A stretch of DNA of 64,000 nucleotides, taken from the NCBI RefSeq assembly GCF_014649335.1, contig NZ_BMSV01000008.1, positions 328,420-392,419 on the forward strand. Direction: 5' to 3'. Both the position numbers and the translations under genes were made by a program. Below the pieces are notes generated by a model. The model had not been told where the DNA came from, made no database searches, and saw only the letters and a program-made list of their open reading frames with translations. Origin of the DNA: Streptomyces roseolilacinus (GTDB lineage Bacteria > Actinomycetota > Actinomycetes > Streptomycetales > Streptomycetaceae). Numbering within the stretch: the stretch's first letter is position 1; each line of letters begins with the position of its first letter. This document shows positions 7,279 through 16,120 of the stretch, piece by piece.

Positions 7279-8244
7279 TCAGTAGCCGTAGACCATCTTG
7301 TAGGCGACCTCGGGCAGGAACTGCCCGGCCGAGGAGCCGGCTCCGACGCCGCAGTTGCCGTCGGACTCGCCCGGAACCTTGATCCACAAGAGCATCTCGG
7401 CGCCTCCGCCCAGCCGGGTGGGGGTGCCGATGCGGCGGCCGGAGGGGTTGCACCACTGGCCGTTGGAGCCGTTGCCGTTGCGGCTGGTGTCCACGACGAA
7501 CGGCTTGGTGTAGCCGTAACGGGCGCTCAGCTCGCTGTTGACGGCATTGCCGTAGGCCGTGTTCTCGGCCGTGGTGAAGTAGTTGGAGATGTTGAGCGAG
7601 AAGCCGTGGGCCTGCCGGAGGCCCGCTTCGTGAAGGCGCTGGGCCATGGTCGCCGCACTGGCCCAGCCGGGGTTGCCGGCGTCGAGGTAGACCCAGGTGT
7701 TGGGGGCCTGGCGGCTGAACTGGGCGAGGGCCCCGGTGAGCATGCCCTGGCGCTCGGCGATCTGAGCCTGTGTCATGCAGCCGTAGTCCCCGAGGGAGTC
7801 CGGTTCGAGGATCACGACGGCCGGGCGGTCGGCGATCCCGCCGGCGAACTGCCCGATCCACGTCGCGTAGGCGGACGGCGAAGCGGCTCCGCCCGCGGAG
7901 TGCCCGCCGCAGTAGTCGCGGTGGTAGATGTTGTAGGCGACGAGGACGGGCAGTTTGTCCGAGCGGTCCGCCGCCCCCGCGTACGCACCCGTGGCGGTGC
8001 CGATGGCGCCGCTCCACGAGCCGAACCAGCGGGCCGTCGGGGTGCCGGCGATGGAGGCGTTGATCGCGGGGGCCCGGCCGTCGCCGGGGTTGGCGGCCAC
8101 CCACCGCTTGGCGCTGGAGTCGGGGTCCACGTAGAAGCCGCTGGTCATGGTGGTCGGGTCGGCGGCGTGGGCGGGCGGTGCGACGGCGAGCGCCAACGGC
8201 AGGGCGAAGAGCGCTGCCGTGAGGGCGCGGAGTCTGCGGCGCAT
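7279..8244 (-). CDS. Secreted glycoside hydrolase family 6 cellulase
   Basis: A 321-residue precursor. Residues 1-29 are a Sec signal (MRRRLRAL, hydrophobic core, APPAHAA). The mature part is one GH6 catalytic barrel: YNIYHRDYCGGHSAGG, VVILEPDSLG (catalytic acid Asp), YLDAGNPGW and LLWIKVPGESDGNCG, which carries the catalytic-base region. There is no carbohydrate-binding module or linker, unlike many Streptomyces cellulases. It should hydrolyse beta-1,4 glucan outside the cell, as an endoglucanase or cellobiohydrolase. ATG at 8244 follows CGAGGT. A perfect CebR box lies 149 bp upstream, so induction by cello-oligosaccharides is expected. Confidence 0.92.
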   Translation of the reverse strand: MRRRLRALTAALFALPLALAVAPPAHAADPTTMTSGFYVDPDSSAKRWVAANPGDGRAPAINASIAGTPTARWFGSWSGAIGTATGAYAGAADRSDKLPVLVAYNIYHRDYCGGHSAGGAASPSAYATWIGQFAGGIADRPAVVILEPDSLGDYGCMTQAQIAERQGMLTGALAQFSRQAPNTWVYLDAGNPGWASAATMAQRLHEAGLRQAHGFSLNISNYFTTAENTAYGNAVNSELSARYGYTKPFVVDTSRNGNGSNGQWCNPSGRRIGTPTRLGGGAEMLLWIKVPGESDGNCGVGAGSSAGQFLPEVAYKMVYGY

Positions 8245-8392
8245 GGCTGTACCTCGTTTTCCTGGCAGGGGTCCGCCGTACGCTCTCGTCCCGAGCGTGC
8301 GACGCGCTGAGGGGGGTGCGGTGGTACGCCGTCCCCTCGCGCCGAGGGTCTCACCGGCGGGGACGACACACCCGGAAGGCCACGCCGGGCAC

Positions 8393-8406
8393 TGGGAGCG
8401 CTCCCA
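8393..8406. promoter_or_regulatory. CebR operator
   Basis: TGGGAGCGCTCCCA is a perfect 14-bp palindrome identical to the known binding site of CebR, the LacI-family cellobiose/cellotriose-responsive repressor of Streptomyces. It lies 149 bp upstream of the GH6 cellulase start on the minus strand. The rest of 8245-8918 shows no convincing gene. Confidence 0.93.
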
Positions 8407-8918
8407 CCGGAAGCGTGCCCCGTGACGCCGGAAAGCCTTGGGGGTGCGGTCGGTATCGTGTGGTGGCTCGATGAGGCTGTCAAGGGTCGACGTACGCCCG
8501 CCCGCTACATGGCGGGAAACGAGACCCCTCGTCACGCGACCGGGGCGCTCGGCCTCTTCCACGGCTTCCCGCACGTCGCCGACGCCAGGACGCCCCCGGG
8601 GCGGCCTGTTCGCCCGCTCGTCACCAGCGGCCCGCCCCCGCCACTGAAACGCGCCCCGGCGTGCGCCCTCCCGGCACCGTCCGAGCCCTTCCGGGGCGTC
8701 GAACCGGGCACCGCCCCGCCCCGCCCCGCCTGCCCGCGCTCGCGGCGCCCGCCGTCGGCCACCCGCTGGTGCCGCGCGCCCGGCCGGGACGCCCTGGGAG
8801 GACTTCGTGAGGCCGACCCTGCCGCTGATCGTCCTGCCGCACCCGGCGGAGAAGGCCGCCCTCACGCGACCCGGCCGCGAACCGCCCCCTCCCGCGCTGA
8901 CACCGGCAGACAGGGGGA

Positions 8919-9446
8919 GTCACGCACGAACTCCCGGCGCTGCTCCGCGCGTACGACCGCGCCCACACCGACGAACTGGGGAAGGGCCCACCCCGACGAG
9001 GTGACCTGGCGCCCGCACGAGGACCCCGGTGCCATCGGCGGCATCTCGGCCACCAAACCCACGCGGCCCCCTTCATGGTCCGCGACCCCACCGCGGCCCA
9101 ACCCGGCCCCGACCCGGAACCGGACGGGCTCATGGACTCGGCCGCCCCGGAGGAGTTCCGCGGCGCGCTGCCGACCGTCGAACGCCTCGCCGCCCCCCGC
9201 GGCACCGCCGCCGAACGCGTCCACGCCCGCATCGGTGACATCGCCACCGGAAACGTCGGCGCCCCCACCCGACTGCCCACCGCCGCCCACCGCTTGCCGA
9301 CCGCACTCATCGGCCGCGAGTACCGGCACGACCAGTGGATCAGCGAGGTCCGCGCCGAGAACCCCGGCCACCCGCTCCCGGACGGCCCTGCCTCGGACCT
9401 GCTCAGCCACGTCGACGGCCACCTCGGCCGCGACCCCTACGCCTGA
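8919..9446 (+). pseudogene. Decayed DinB-superfamily gene
   Basis: Ribosome binding site GGGGGAG is followed by GTC where a start codon would be expected. The frame then reads VTHELPALLRAYDRAHTDEL, loses similarity, and resumes with HAAPFMVRDPTA to the stop at 9446. The missing middle (PDEVTWRPHEDPGAIGGI) is in another forward frame at about 8990-9050. So two compensating indels and a lost start are needed to restore a DinB-like protein. The C-terminal half (LIGREYRHDQWISEVR, then PASDLLSHVDGHL) resembles the family's last helices. DinB-type proteins are metal-binding four-helix bundles such as thiol transferases. Sequencing error could explain the shifts but not the GTC start. Confidence 0.5.
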
Positions 9447-11080
9447 CCGACGCGACGGGCCCCCCGCCCTCGTGGACTCCGCACCCGCCGGCGGTACCAG
9501 CCGGCCCCTGCGACCGCCAGGGCGGCAGTCGCCGAGGCCGTCAGGGAAAGCCACGGGGGCACCGGTCCGGAGGCGGTGACCGTCCACACCGCGGTGACGA
9601 GCAGCCAGCCGCTCGATGCCCCCAAACCGAGACCAGCCGCCGCGTCGATGCGGGCGAGCGGCCCGGAAACGGTCGCCGGCGCGGCGCGGCCTGCCGCCAC
9701 GCGCGAGGCGGCCAGCGGCAGGGCCAGGGCGAGGACGAAGAGAAAGGCGATGAGCGGGGCTTGCACGTGGCCGGGCATCGGAACCCGGTAGCCGAGTGCC
9801 TGGACGGCGGCCAGTCCCATCAGCAGCGCTCCGAGGAACGCCGTCTGCAGCAGGGCCAGCCGCTGCTCGCGCCGGTTGAACCGGCTGCTGATCGTCGTCT
9901 CGGTGATCCGGACGATCTCGCCCACTTGCTCCCGGACGTCGCCCAGGTAGGCGCTGTCGTCCTCCACCACGCGCCGGAAGAGGGCGCCTGCGCGCAAGTC
10001 GGCATCAAACATGGAGTGCGGCCTGATCTCGGGCAGCGCGACGGCCTGTTCCATGGAGTGCAGCGCGATCTCCACTGTGCGCAGCGCCGAGCGGCGCAGG
10101 GTCAGCGTGCGGACCAGGCCGCTCTCGCCGACCTGCAGGTTCCTCAGCAGGGCCTGCGAGCGCAACAGTTCTCCGAAGAGTGCGGCGGACTCGTTCTCGG
10201 TGAACCGCCGGTGCAGTCCGGCGAGCTGGTCGCACTGCTCGGTCAGCAGACGCCGGAGTTCACCGAAGTCGCGGCCTTCGAGGTAGACGGCCATCTGGCG
10301 GCGCATCTTCCCCGCGTGGACCAGATACCGCACCAACGGCGCCAGCGTGTGCCGGTCGGGAGGCTGCCAGAGCCACTCGTCCAGCGCTTGCTCGGCCTCC
10401 GTGGCGGCGAGCGCGGCCAGCCGGCGGTCCCGCGCCGGGAGCCGGCCCTGTCCACCCTGCCGGGCGTGCCACACCAGTGTTCCTCCGGCCGTGCGCTGCC
10501 ACAGCCGCTGCCAGTGTCCGTCCTGCAGGCCGGGGATCTCCTGGGCCAAGAGGGCGGCGGCGGCCGCAACGCCGTCTTCCGACACCAGCGTGCCGTTCCC
10601 GTGCGGGGCGCCCGCGGGCCCGGCGGTCGGGTCCGCGACGAGCGCCGTGTACACGTGATGCAGGCCGAGCAACCGTTCAGCGGGGAGCGGCCCGAGGTGC
10701 CGGGACCACCGCCTGTCCAGATCCGCCCAGGAGTCGACCTCGTTCTCGCCGGGGGCGAGCATGGTCATGAACCCCAGCACATCGTGCTCGACGAACAGGA
10801 ACGCCTGGTGGACGGCCGGCCTGTCGGCGCCCCGTGCCCGGGAGCGTTCACGCGCCCGTATCAACCGCGTCCCGCCGCCGCGAGTGCGGGCGAGCTGCTC
10901 GTCCAGTTCCTCCCCGGTCGGGAAGGAGGTGTCGAGGCGCCAGCGCGCCAGAGGGGCGGACATGGCGAAGTGCTCGCAGTTCTCCCAGAGCTGCCGCACC
11001 GCGTCGACCGCCCGCGGGTCCTCGGGATCAGCAACGGCCAGGACGAGGAGCGCCCGGCTGTGCAGCACGGGGTCGGCCAC
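9437..11080 (-). CDS. CATRA-type conflict system membrane partner
   Basis: About 547 residues. The N-terminal 390 or so are soluble (VLHSRALLVLAVADPEDPRA, AFLFVEHDVLGFMTMLAPGE, then helices with NRREQRLALLQTAFLGALLM). The last 140 hold about four transmembrane segments and a basic tail. The architecture matches proteins described as partners of CASPASE/TPR-repeat genes in CATRA conflict systems. GTG at 11080 lies just after the upstream stop and 10 bases behind GGGGGA; an upstream GTG at 11131 would overlap the small gene. Third gene of the operon. A membrane-acting effector, perhaps released by the caspase-like protein, is the natural guess, but this is inference. Confidence 0.65.
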   Translation of the reverse strand: MADPVLHSRALLVLAVADPEDPRAVDAVRQLWENCEHFAMSAPLARWRLDTSFPTGEELDEQLARTRGGGTRLIRARERSRARGADRPAVHQAFLFVEHDVLGFMTMLAPGENEVDSWADLDRRWSRHLGPLPAERLLGLHHVYTALVADPTAGPAGAPHGNGTLVSEDGVAAAAALLAQEIPGLQDGHWQRLWQRTAGGTLVWHARQGGQGRLPARDRRLAALAATEAEQALDEWLWQPPDRHTLAPLVRYLVHAGKMRRQMAVYLEGRDFGELRRLLTEQCDQLAGLHRRFTENESAALFGELLRSQALLRNLQVGESGLVRTLTLRRSALRTVEIALHSMEQAVALPEIRPHSMFDADLRAGALFRRVVEDDSAYLGDVREQVGEIVRITETTISSRFNRREQRLALLQTAFLGALLMGLAAVQALGYRVPMPGHVQAPLIAFLFVLALALPLAASRVAAGRAAPATVSGPLARIDAAAGLGLGASSGWLLVTAVWTVTASGPVPPWLSLTASATAALAVAGAGWYRRRVRSPRGRGARRVGQA

Positions 11081-11084
11081 CGGA

Positions 11085-11459
11085 TCAGTCCCCCGTGCCG
11101 GGAGCCTGCTCCGGTGGACGTGGCGAAGCACCGGGTGGGTGAGCGGACACGTCCCTGATGAAGGTGTCGGCCAGCGCGAGGACGTCCGCAGGGGCCTCGG
11201 TGAGCTGCCCGGGTCCGGGTTCCTCGTCCAGGGCGGGCCGCGCCAGGGGCGGGGAGGTGAGTTCCAGCAGGCGCGCGTAGGCGTCCTGGGCCTCGGCCAG
11301 CGCTCCGTCCTCGAAGGCGGACTTCAGGCCGCGGATCTCCCCTTCGACGCGGGACCAGGACGAGGCGGTCAGCAGGTCCCAGTCCTCCGGTGCTCCCAGA
11401 TGGGAGAGAACCTCGGTGTGCAGTGCGTCCCAGGCGGCGGACCGGTCGTCGTCGGGCAA
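11085..11459 (-). CDS. Small CATRA system-associated protein
   Basis: 124 residues, acidic, mostly helical: SAAWDALHTEVLSHLGAPED, WSRVEGEIRGLKSAFEDG, LAEAQDAYARLLELTSPPLA, then a Pro-rich tail. No enzymatic motif. The size and its place between the TPR-CHAT gene (21 bp upstream) and the membrane gene (start within 5 bp of its stop) match small proteins annotated as CATRA system-associated. The start is TTG at 11459 in this reading. It may be an adaptor or a substrate of the caspase-like protease. Confidence 0.6.
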   Translation of the reverse strand: MPDDDRSAAWDALHTEVLSHLGAPEDWDLLTASSWSRVEGEIRGLKSAFEDGALAEAQDAYARLLELTSPPLARPALDEEPGPGQLTEAPADVLALADTFIRDVSAHPPGASPRPPEQAPGTGD

Positions 11460-11480
11460 GGCGGGGCTCCTTCCGGAACG

Positions 11481-14408
11481 TCACGGATGACGGTGCGAAC
11501 TCGGGTCGAAAGGTCGAGACGGGCCGAAGTGGACGTAAGTGGCCCATAGTTGAGGGTCGCGCGGCACGAGCCGCCGGATGTCGCGCACCGCATCGTGAAG
11601 GGCCAGCGCAGGGTCGATCCGTCGGAGGTGGCGGGCACCCGCGGTCCCCGGCGTGAACAGACGCCGGGCTATGCCGGCCGCGATGTGGTCGCGTGCGGGC
11701 ATGAGCGAGCTGAGCACGTGGGGGAAGCCCGCGACTTGGAAGGCCGCCCCCAGGTGGGCGACCTCGTTGACGAAACGATGGCCCGCGAAGCCGCCGTGGC
11801 AGGTGAGGAGTAGGCACCCGGTACGACCGTCGCCGAAGCGGCGCGCTCTGATCTCGGCGACGCTCAGCCGCGTGTCGTGAAGCAGGAGGCTGGTGTCGCT
11901 GGGATTGTCCGTGTCCACGTGTGTATGGGCGGTGATGACGGCCCAGGCGCTCCGGCCGAGTTCCGCCGCCACCCGATCCGCTGCGGCGGCCTCGTCGACC
12001 AGGGGTTGCACACCGTACGCGGTGGCGATGTCGACGGCCGCGCGCCCAGTGGCCCGCAGACGGCGCTCGCCCGGGGTGTTCCCCATGGCGACGACGGTGA
12101 TCGACCGGTCGTCCGTACCGGTGCTTCCGGCTGCCCGCCGCTGCGCCTGGCGCAGCATGCGCAGCGTGGGGGTGTACGAGGAGATGACCCGGTCGATCGC
12201 GCACGTTCCCGTGTCGGGGTCGAGCGCCGCGTGCAAGGGGAGCACGGTCAGGCGGCCGGTCGGGCACCAGTGGAGCCGGGGCCAGCACGACGTGTGCGGC
12301 GTGGCGGGATCCGAGTGGCCGAGGTGGGCCAGAACGGGCCCGACGACGTGCTGCCACAACCACACCTGGACCCCCGCGAGGCGGGTGCTGCGACCGGCCT
12401 CGTCGCCGTCCCACCACCGAGCGGCTTGTTCGTTCACCTCTTCCGGTGTGACCCCGGGCAGCGGTACCACCTCGACGTGGTCCCTGCCCTGCCTGGTGCG
12501 GATGACGAGGGCGTCGGACCGGTGACCACTGACGTTGACCAGCACGGTGGGATCGGGATCAGGGCTCGCCGGGGCGCCCGCGGGGGCGGGCCGGCGGAAG
12601 GACTCGAAGCCGGAGAGCCCGCGGACCCTCGCGAGTGCGTCGAAGCACCCCGGGTGCCGTGTGTCCTGCTGGTCCCCGTCGTCCGCACCGCCGCGGCTCA
12701 CCGGCAGGCCGGCCTCGTGCCGTCGGCGGTCTTCGGCCCGGAGGTCGGCTGCCAGGCGCGGGTGAGCGCGGTCGAGGGCCTCCAGGTCCCAGTCGTCGGC
12801 CATCTGAGCCAGCAGGATCCCGCGCCCCTCCTCCAGACGTTCCACCGCCGCACCGGCCCTGCCGGTTTGGAGCGCCGCCGCGGCGGCGTCGGTGACCAGG
12901 TCCTCGAAGAGGGTCAGCACGTGCTCGCGGTCGGCGGGCTCCAGGTGGGTCTGGCTCATGGCCCCGCGGATCTCCAGAGCCTTGCGGTAGGCGGCCTCGG
13001 AGGCCGGCCAGTCCTTCTCCTCGGCGGCGAGCCGTCCCCAGGCACGGGCGGCGGTCAGCCGTACCCGGAGGTGCCCGGCGGTGGACGAGACCACCTCCTC
13101 CAGGAGCGCGGCGGCCTCGCGCCGGAAGGGACGGGGATTCTCGGCGGCCTCGGCCTTGTACTGCAGCGAGTTCGCCACGTTCGTGCGGAAGACGACACCG
13201 TCGGGGGTGTCCGGCAGGCTGGCCTCGACGCACTCCCGTCCATGGGCTATCGCATCGTCGAGGTCCTGGGGGCGGCGGAACGCGTCGTAGCGCATGCGCA
13301 GGGCGTTGGTGAGCACCGTCAGGAAGCGGAGCCGACCGGGGCTGCCGGGCGTGCTGATCCGCACCGCCTCACGAGAGGCGTTGACGGCCTTGGACAACTC
13401 CTCGTCCGAGGCGGGGTCCACGAGCCGTTGCGCGTCAGCATAGTTGGACAGGGCAGCGGCGTGGTGCGCGGTGCCCGCGGCGGTCTCCACCGCCCGAGCG
13501 AAGGCGTCGACCGCGGCGGTGATGTCGGCACGGGTGTGGAAGCGCTCGTACCGGCGTAGCAGCGTCGCACCGAGCGTGGTCGCGGCCAGGTGGCGCAGCC
13601 AGGGATCCTCGACCGTACGCAGGAAGGCGTCTGCCAGCCCGGCTTCCTCGACCGCCGCCTGTGCGAGGGCGGAGTCACCGACACGGGTGACACGTGCCTG
13701 AAGGGCCCGCGCGAGGACCAGGCGGTACCGGGCGCGCAGGAGGGAGTCGTCGTCGGGACGCAGCAGCACCTCGCGGAAAACCTCCACACCGAGATCCCGC
13801 CTGCCCTCCAGATTGAGTTCGGCGGCGAGCAGCACGGCGCGTCCCAGGTCGGTCATGACGTCGTCCTGGTCGGGCCCGTGCCGCGTCACGGGGTGATCGG
13901 CCAGGGTGCACAGGGTGCGCAGAAAACCCTCCAGGAGCCGTCGGTCGTGGTGTTGGTGGAGTTCCGCGACGAGGACGTACAGATGAGACCGCAGGGCCGT
14001 CACCACGTCGGCTGCCGGCGTCTGCGCCGGTTCACGCGAGGCTTGGACGGAGGTGACGTCGGACAGCGCGGCCGCGGGGATCCCGGTCCCGGCCCCCTGC
14101 CGGCTGAGGGCGGCGAAGCACCAGGAAGCGGCCACCCGGTCGAGGTGGTGGCCGTCGTCATCGCGTCCCAGGTACCGGTACCAGTGGAAGAGGCCGAGCA
14201 GGTGCAGGACTGCCGTCGGCGGAGCACCGTCGCCGGGCTGTCGGCGGTCTGTGAGACCTCCCCGTTCGGAGAGCCCCGCCAGGACCATCCGGGCCAGTTC
14301 CGTGGCGGCCGTGAGGGCGTCCGGCGTGGTGAGAGCCGTGGCGTTCCCGGCGGCAAGGGCGGTGTCGAGGCGTTCCCGGAACGCTGTTGTGGGACTCGAT
14401 GCGGTCAA
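11481..14408 (-). CDS. TPR-repeat CHAT-domain (caspase-like) protease
   Basis: About 975 residues. Roughly residues 1-560 are TPR-like helical repeats (for example SEAAYRKALEIR and LNLEGRRDLGVEVFREVLLR). The C-terminal 350 or so form a CHAT caspase-like peptidase: RPRLHWCPTGRLTVLPLHAA opens it, the catalytic His lies in VITAHTHVD and the catalytic Cys in CLLLTCHGG, followed by PHVLSSLMPARD and a DP-L-WA-YVHFG ending typical of CHAT. TTG at 14408 was preferred because AGGAGA precedes it by five bases; GTG at 14516 is the longer option. First gene of the CATRA-like operon; it should sense a trigger through the repeats and cleave a partner during stress or phage attack. Confidence 0.82.
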   Translation of the reverse strand: MTASSPTTAFRERLDTALAAGNATALTTPDALTAATELARMVLAGLSERGGLTDRRQPGDGAPPTAVLHLLGLFHWYRYLGRDDDGHHLDRVAASWCFAALSRQGAGTGIPAAALSDVTSVQASREPAQTPAADVVTALRSHLYVLVAELHQHHDRRLLEGFLRTLCTLADHPVTRHGPDQDDVMTDLGRAVLLAAELNLEGRRDLGVEVFREVLLRPDDDSLLRARYRLVLARALQARVTRVGDSALAQAAVEEAGLADAFLRTVEDPWLRHLAATTLGATLLRRYERFHTRADITAAVDAFARAVETAAGTAHHAAALSNYADAQRLVDPASDEELSKAVNASREAVRISTPGSPGRLRFLTVLTNALRMRYDAFRRPQDLDDAIAHGRECVEASLPDTPDGVVFRTNVANSLQYKAEAAENPRPFRREAAALLEEVVSSTAGHLRVRLTAARAWGRLAAEEKDWPASEAAYRKALEIRGAMSQTHLEPADREHVLTLFEDLVTDAAAAALQTGRAGAAVERLEEGRGILLAQMADDWDLEALDRAHPRLAADLRAEDRRRHEAGLPVSRGGADDGDQQDTRHPGCFDALARVRGLSGFESFRRPAPAGAPASPDPDPTVLVNVSGHRSDALVIRTRQGRDHVEVVPLPGVTPEEVNEQAARWWDGDEAGRSTRLAGVQVWLWQHVVGPVLAHLGHSDPATPHTSCWPRLHWCPTGRLTVLPLHAALDPDTGTCAIDRVISSYTPTLRMLRQAQRRAAGSTGTDDRSITVVAMGNTPGERRLRATGRAAVDIATAYGVQPLVDEAAAADRVAAELGRSAWAVITAHTHVDTDNPSDTSLLLHDTRLSVAEIRARRFGDGRTGCLLLTCHGGFAGHRFVNEVAHLGAAFQVAGFPHVLSSLMPARDHIAAGIARRLFTPGTAGARHLRRIDPALALHDAVRDIRRLVPRDPQLWATYVHFGPSRPFDPSSHRHP

Positions 14409-14664
14409 CGACTCTCCTGCGCTGCCGGGGTGACGCGACCGCCTCGGGGAACTCGGTCGAGGGGAAGCAAACCACCACGTCCGCACGAAAGGCAGGGGGC
14501 GCACGGTGTCACACACCCGGCGCGCGCATCACAGCCGACTCACGGCACCCCCGGCTTCATCGGCGCGGCCCCCGTCCCCCACGGCCGGACCGACGATCCG
14601 GTGAGCGGAAGGGCTCTCCCCGGAGCCGCCTTCTGCCATCGTCCTTGACCGAGTGGACGTGGTC
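14409..14664. other. Intergenic between conflict operon and stress regulon
   Basis: About 255 bp with no gene. It should hold the promoter of the minus-strand TPR-CHAT operon; I could not identify convincing -10/-35 elements. The DosR-like box at 14665 begins the next region. Confidence 0.4.
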
Positions 14665-14678
14665 AGGACCTTCGGCCC
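14665..14678. promoter_or_regulatory. DosR/OsdR-like box upstream of USP
   Basis: AGGACCTTCGGCCC; read on the other strand it is GGGCC-GAAG-GTCCT, one base off the GGGNC-N4-GNCCC pattern. It is 104-117 bp upstream of the universal stress protein start at 14782. Confidence 0.65.
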
Positions 14679-14781
14679 CGTGCCGGGACCCAGCGCCCCT
14701 GTCCCGGCCGCCGCCCCGGTGTCAGCGTGAGGAGCGCGACCGTCCACGGTGCGACGGCTGTCGGGTGCGTGAGGAGGGGCC

Positions 14782-15645
14782 ATGGCGACCACCGCTGGGC
14801 GTGAGGGGATTCTCGTCGGCGTCGACCCGGAGGAGCAGTCCCTGCCGGCTCTGGCCTGGGCGGCCGACGAAGCGGTCCGCAGGGGGCTGGGCCTTCGGAT
14901 GGTGCTGTCGGTCCCGCCGTCGCGCGACACGTGGCACGGCGACGCGGAACCGCACCGTACGGCCCGGTGCGCGCGGGGGAGGAACGCCCTGGCCACAGCG
15001 GCGGAGGCCGTGCGCGCCCTCCAGCCGGGCGTCCCCGTGACGACGGAGCTGCTCGACGGCGTACCCGCCTCGGTGCTCTGCCGGGAAGCGGCGCACGCGC
15101 GGCTGGTGGTCCTCGGGTCCCGGTGGCTCGGCCGGTGGGAGGAGGCCTTCGGCACCGGCTCGGTGGTCATGCCGGTGAGCGCTCGGGCGCGGTGCCCGGT
15201 CGTCGTGGTGCGGGAGCCGGAGCACACCAGTGAAGACGAGCCGTTCCTGGTGGTGGGGGTGGACGGCAGCGAGGAGTCGAGCGCCGCCGTGGCGTTCGCC
15301 TTCGCGGAGGCCCGTCTCCGGGGCGTGGCGGTGCGCGCCGTGCGGGTGCGGCCCCGCCCCCTCGCCGGCCTCGGAGACGCCCCGGGGGAGGAGGAGCAGG
15401 AGCGCGTGCCGGCCGGGTTCCTGGAGCCCTGGCTGCGGAAGTACCCGGAACTCGACGTCACGCGAGGTGTCTTGCGGGGCCACCCGGTGGAGCGGCTGTC
15501 GCGCGCCTCGGCACGCGCCCTGGCCGTCGTCGTGGGGCGCCGCGGACGGGGCGGCCGCGCCGGGACGCGGCTGGGTTCCGTGGCCCACGGGCTCCTGCGC
15601 AGGGCGGAGTGTCCCGTCATCGTCGTGCCCGGGTCCGGGCGATGA
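14782..15645 (+). CDS. Universal stress protein, two USP domains
   Basis: 287 residues as a tandem USP pair. Domain 1 (residues 10-150) starts EGILVGVDPEEQSLPALAWA and has a weakened ATP motif GSRWLGRWEEAFGTGS. Domain 2 (155-287) starts FLVVGVDGSEESSAAVAFAF and keeps the G-x2-G-x9-G-S/T type loop as GRRGRGGRAGTRLGSVAHGL before CPVIVV. So only the second half looks fully fit for ATP binding. It is the first of four such genes within 11 kb and lies behind a DosR-like box. Tandem USPs of this type accumulate under hypoxia or stationary phase in actinobacteria. Confidence 0.92.
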   Translation: MATTAGREGILVGVDPEEQSLPALAWAADEAVRRGLGLRMVLSVPPSRDTWHGDAEPHRTARCARGRNALATAAEAVRALQPGVPVTTELLDGVPASVLCREAAHARLVVLGSRWLGRWEEAFGTGSVVMPVSARARCPVVVVREPEHTSEDEPFLVVGVDGSEESSAAVAFAFAEARLRGVAVRAVRVRPRPLAGLGDAPGEEEQERVPAGFLEPWLRKYPELDVTRGVLRGHPVERLSRASARALAVVVGRRGRGGRAGTRLGSVAHGLLRRAECPVIVVPGSGR

Positions 15646-16021
15646 CCGGGGGTGCGGACGGCACGCGCGCACGGGGCGGGCAGGGGAACCCGGCTGCCCC
15701 ATGCCGGGTGGGTTCGGGCGGGCGGCGTGGGGCGGCCCGTGCCGCCGGTCGTGGATCCCGGGGAGACCGAGGAGCCGCGGGAGGGCGTCGGCGAGTTCGT
15801 CGCCGAGGTGTTCGCCTCGTCGAAGCGCGGCGGTGATCGGCGCGGGCGGGGGCTGCCACCCGCGTGGGCCGGTGCCGGACGGGCGGCGCGAGCCGGTCCG
15901 CGGCGACGCCGGCGCCCGTCCCGGCGCGGCGGTCACGGCCGCCCGGTGCCCGTACCGCTGCCGTGTCGTGCCCGCTGACCGCCTCCGCCCTCCTTCCGCT
16001 CCTTCGGTGACGGGTCGTTCG
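15646..16021. other. Intergenic, no gene seen
   Basis: About 375 bp after the USP gene. Open frames here are Arg/Gly-rich without a domain or a good ribosome binding site. Nothing supported. Confidence 0.45.
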
Positions 16022-16071
16022 GCCGGGGCTCCCCGGGCGGTGTCGCCGGCGGCCGGCCGGGGAGCCCCGGC
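16022..16071. terminator. Long hairpin between USP and CBS genes
   Basis: Perfect 15-bp arms (16022-16036 and 16057-16071, GCCGGGGCTCCCCGG and its complement) around a 20-base GC-rich loop. It lies between the plus-strand USP and the minus-strand CBS gene, which end toward each other, and so may terminate both. Confidence 0.6.
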
Positions 16072-16120
16072 ACCGGCCGGAGGGACGGTCGTTCCGGCGG
16101 CCCCTTCACCGTCCCCGCGA

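Noticed and set aside
9335..12417. Long frames on both strands over the CATRA-like operon
   Set aside because: Shadow composition; the minus-strand genes with CHAT motifs and membrane segments explain the region.
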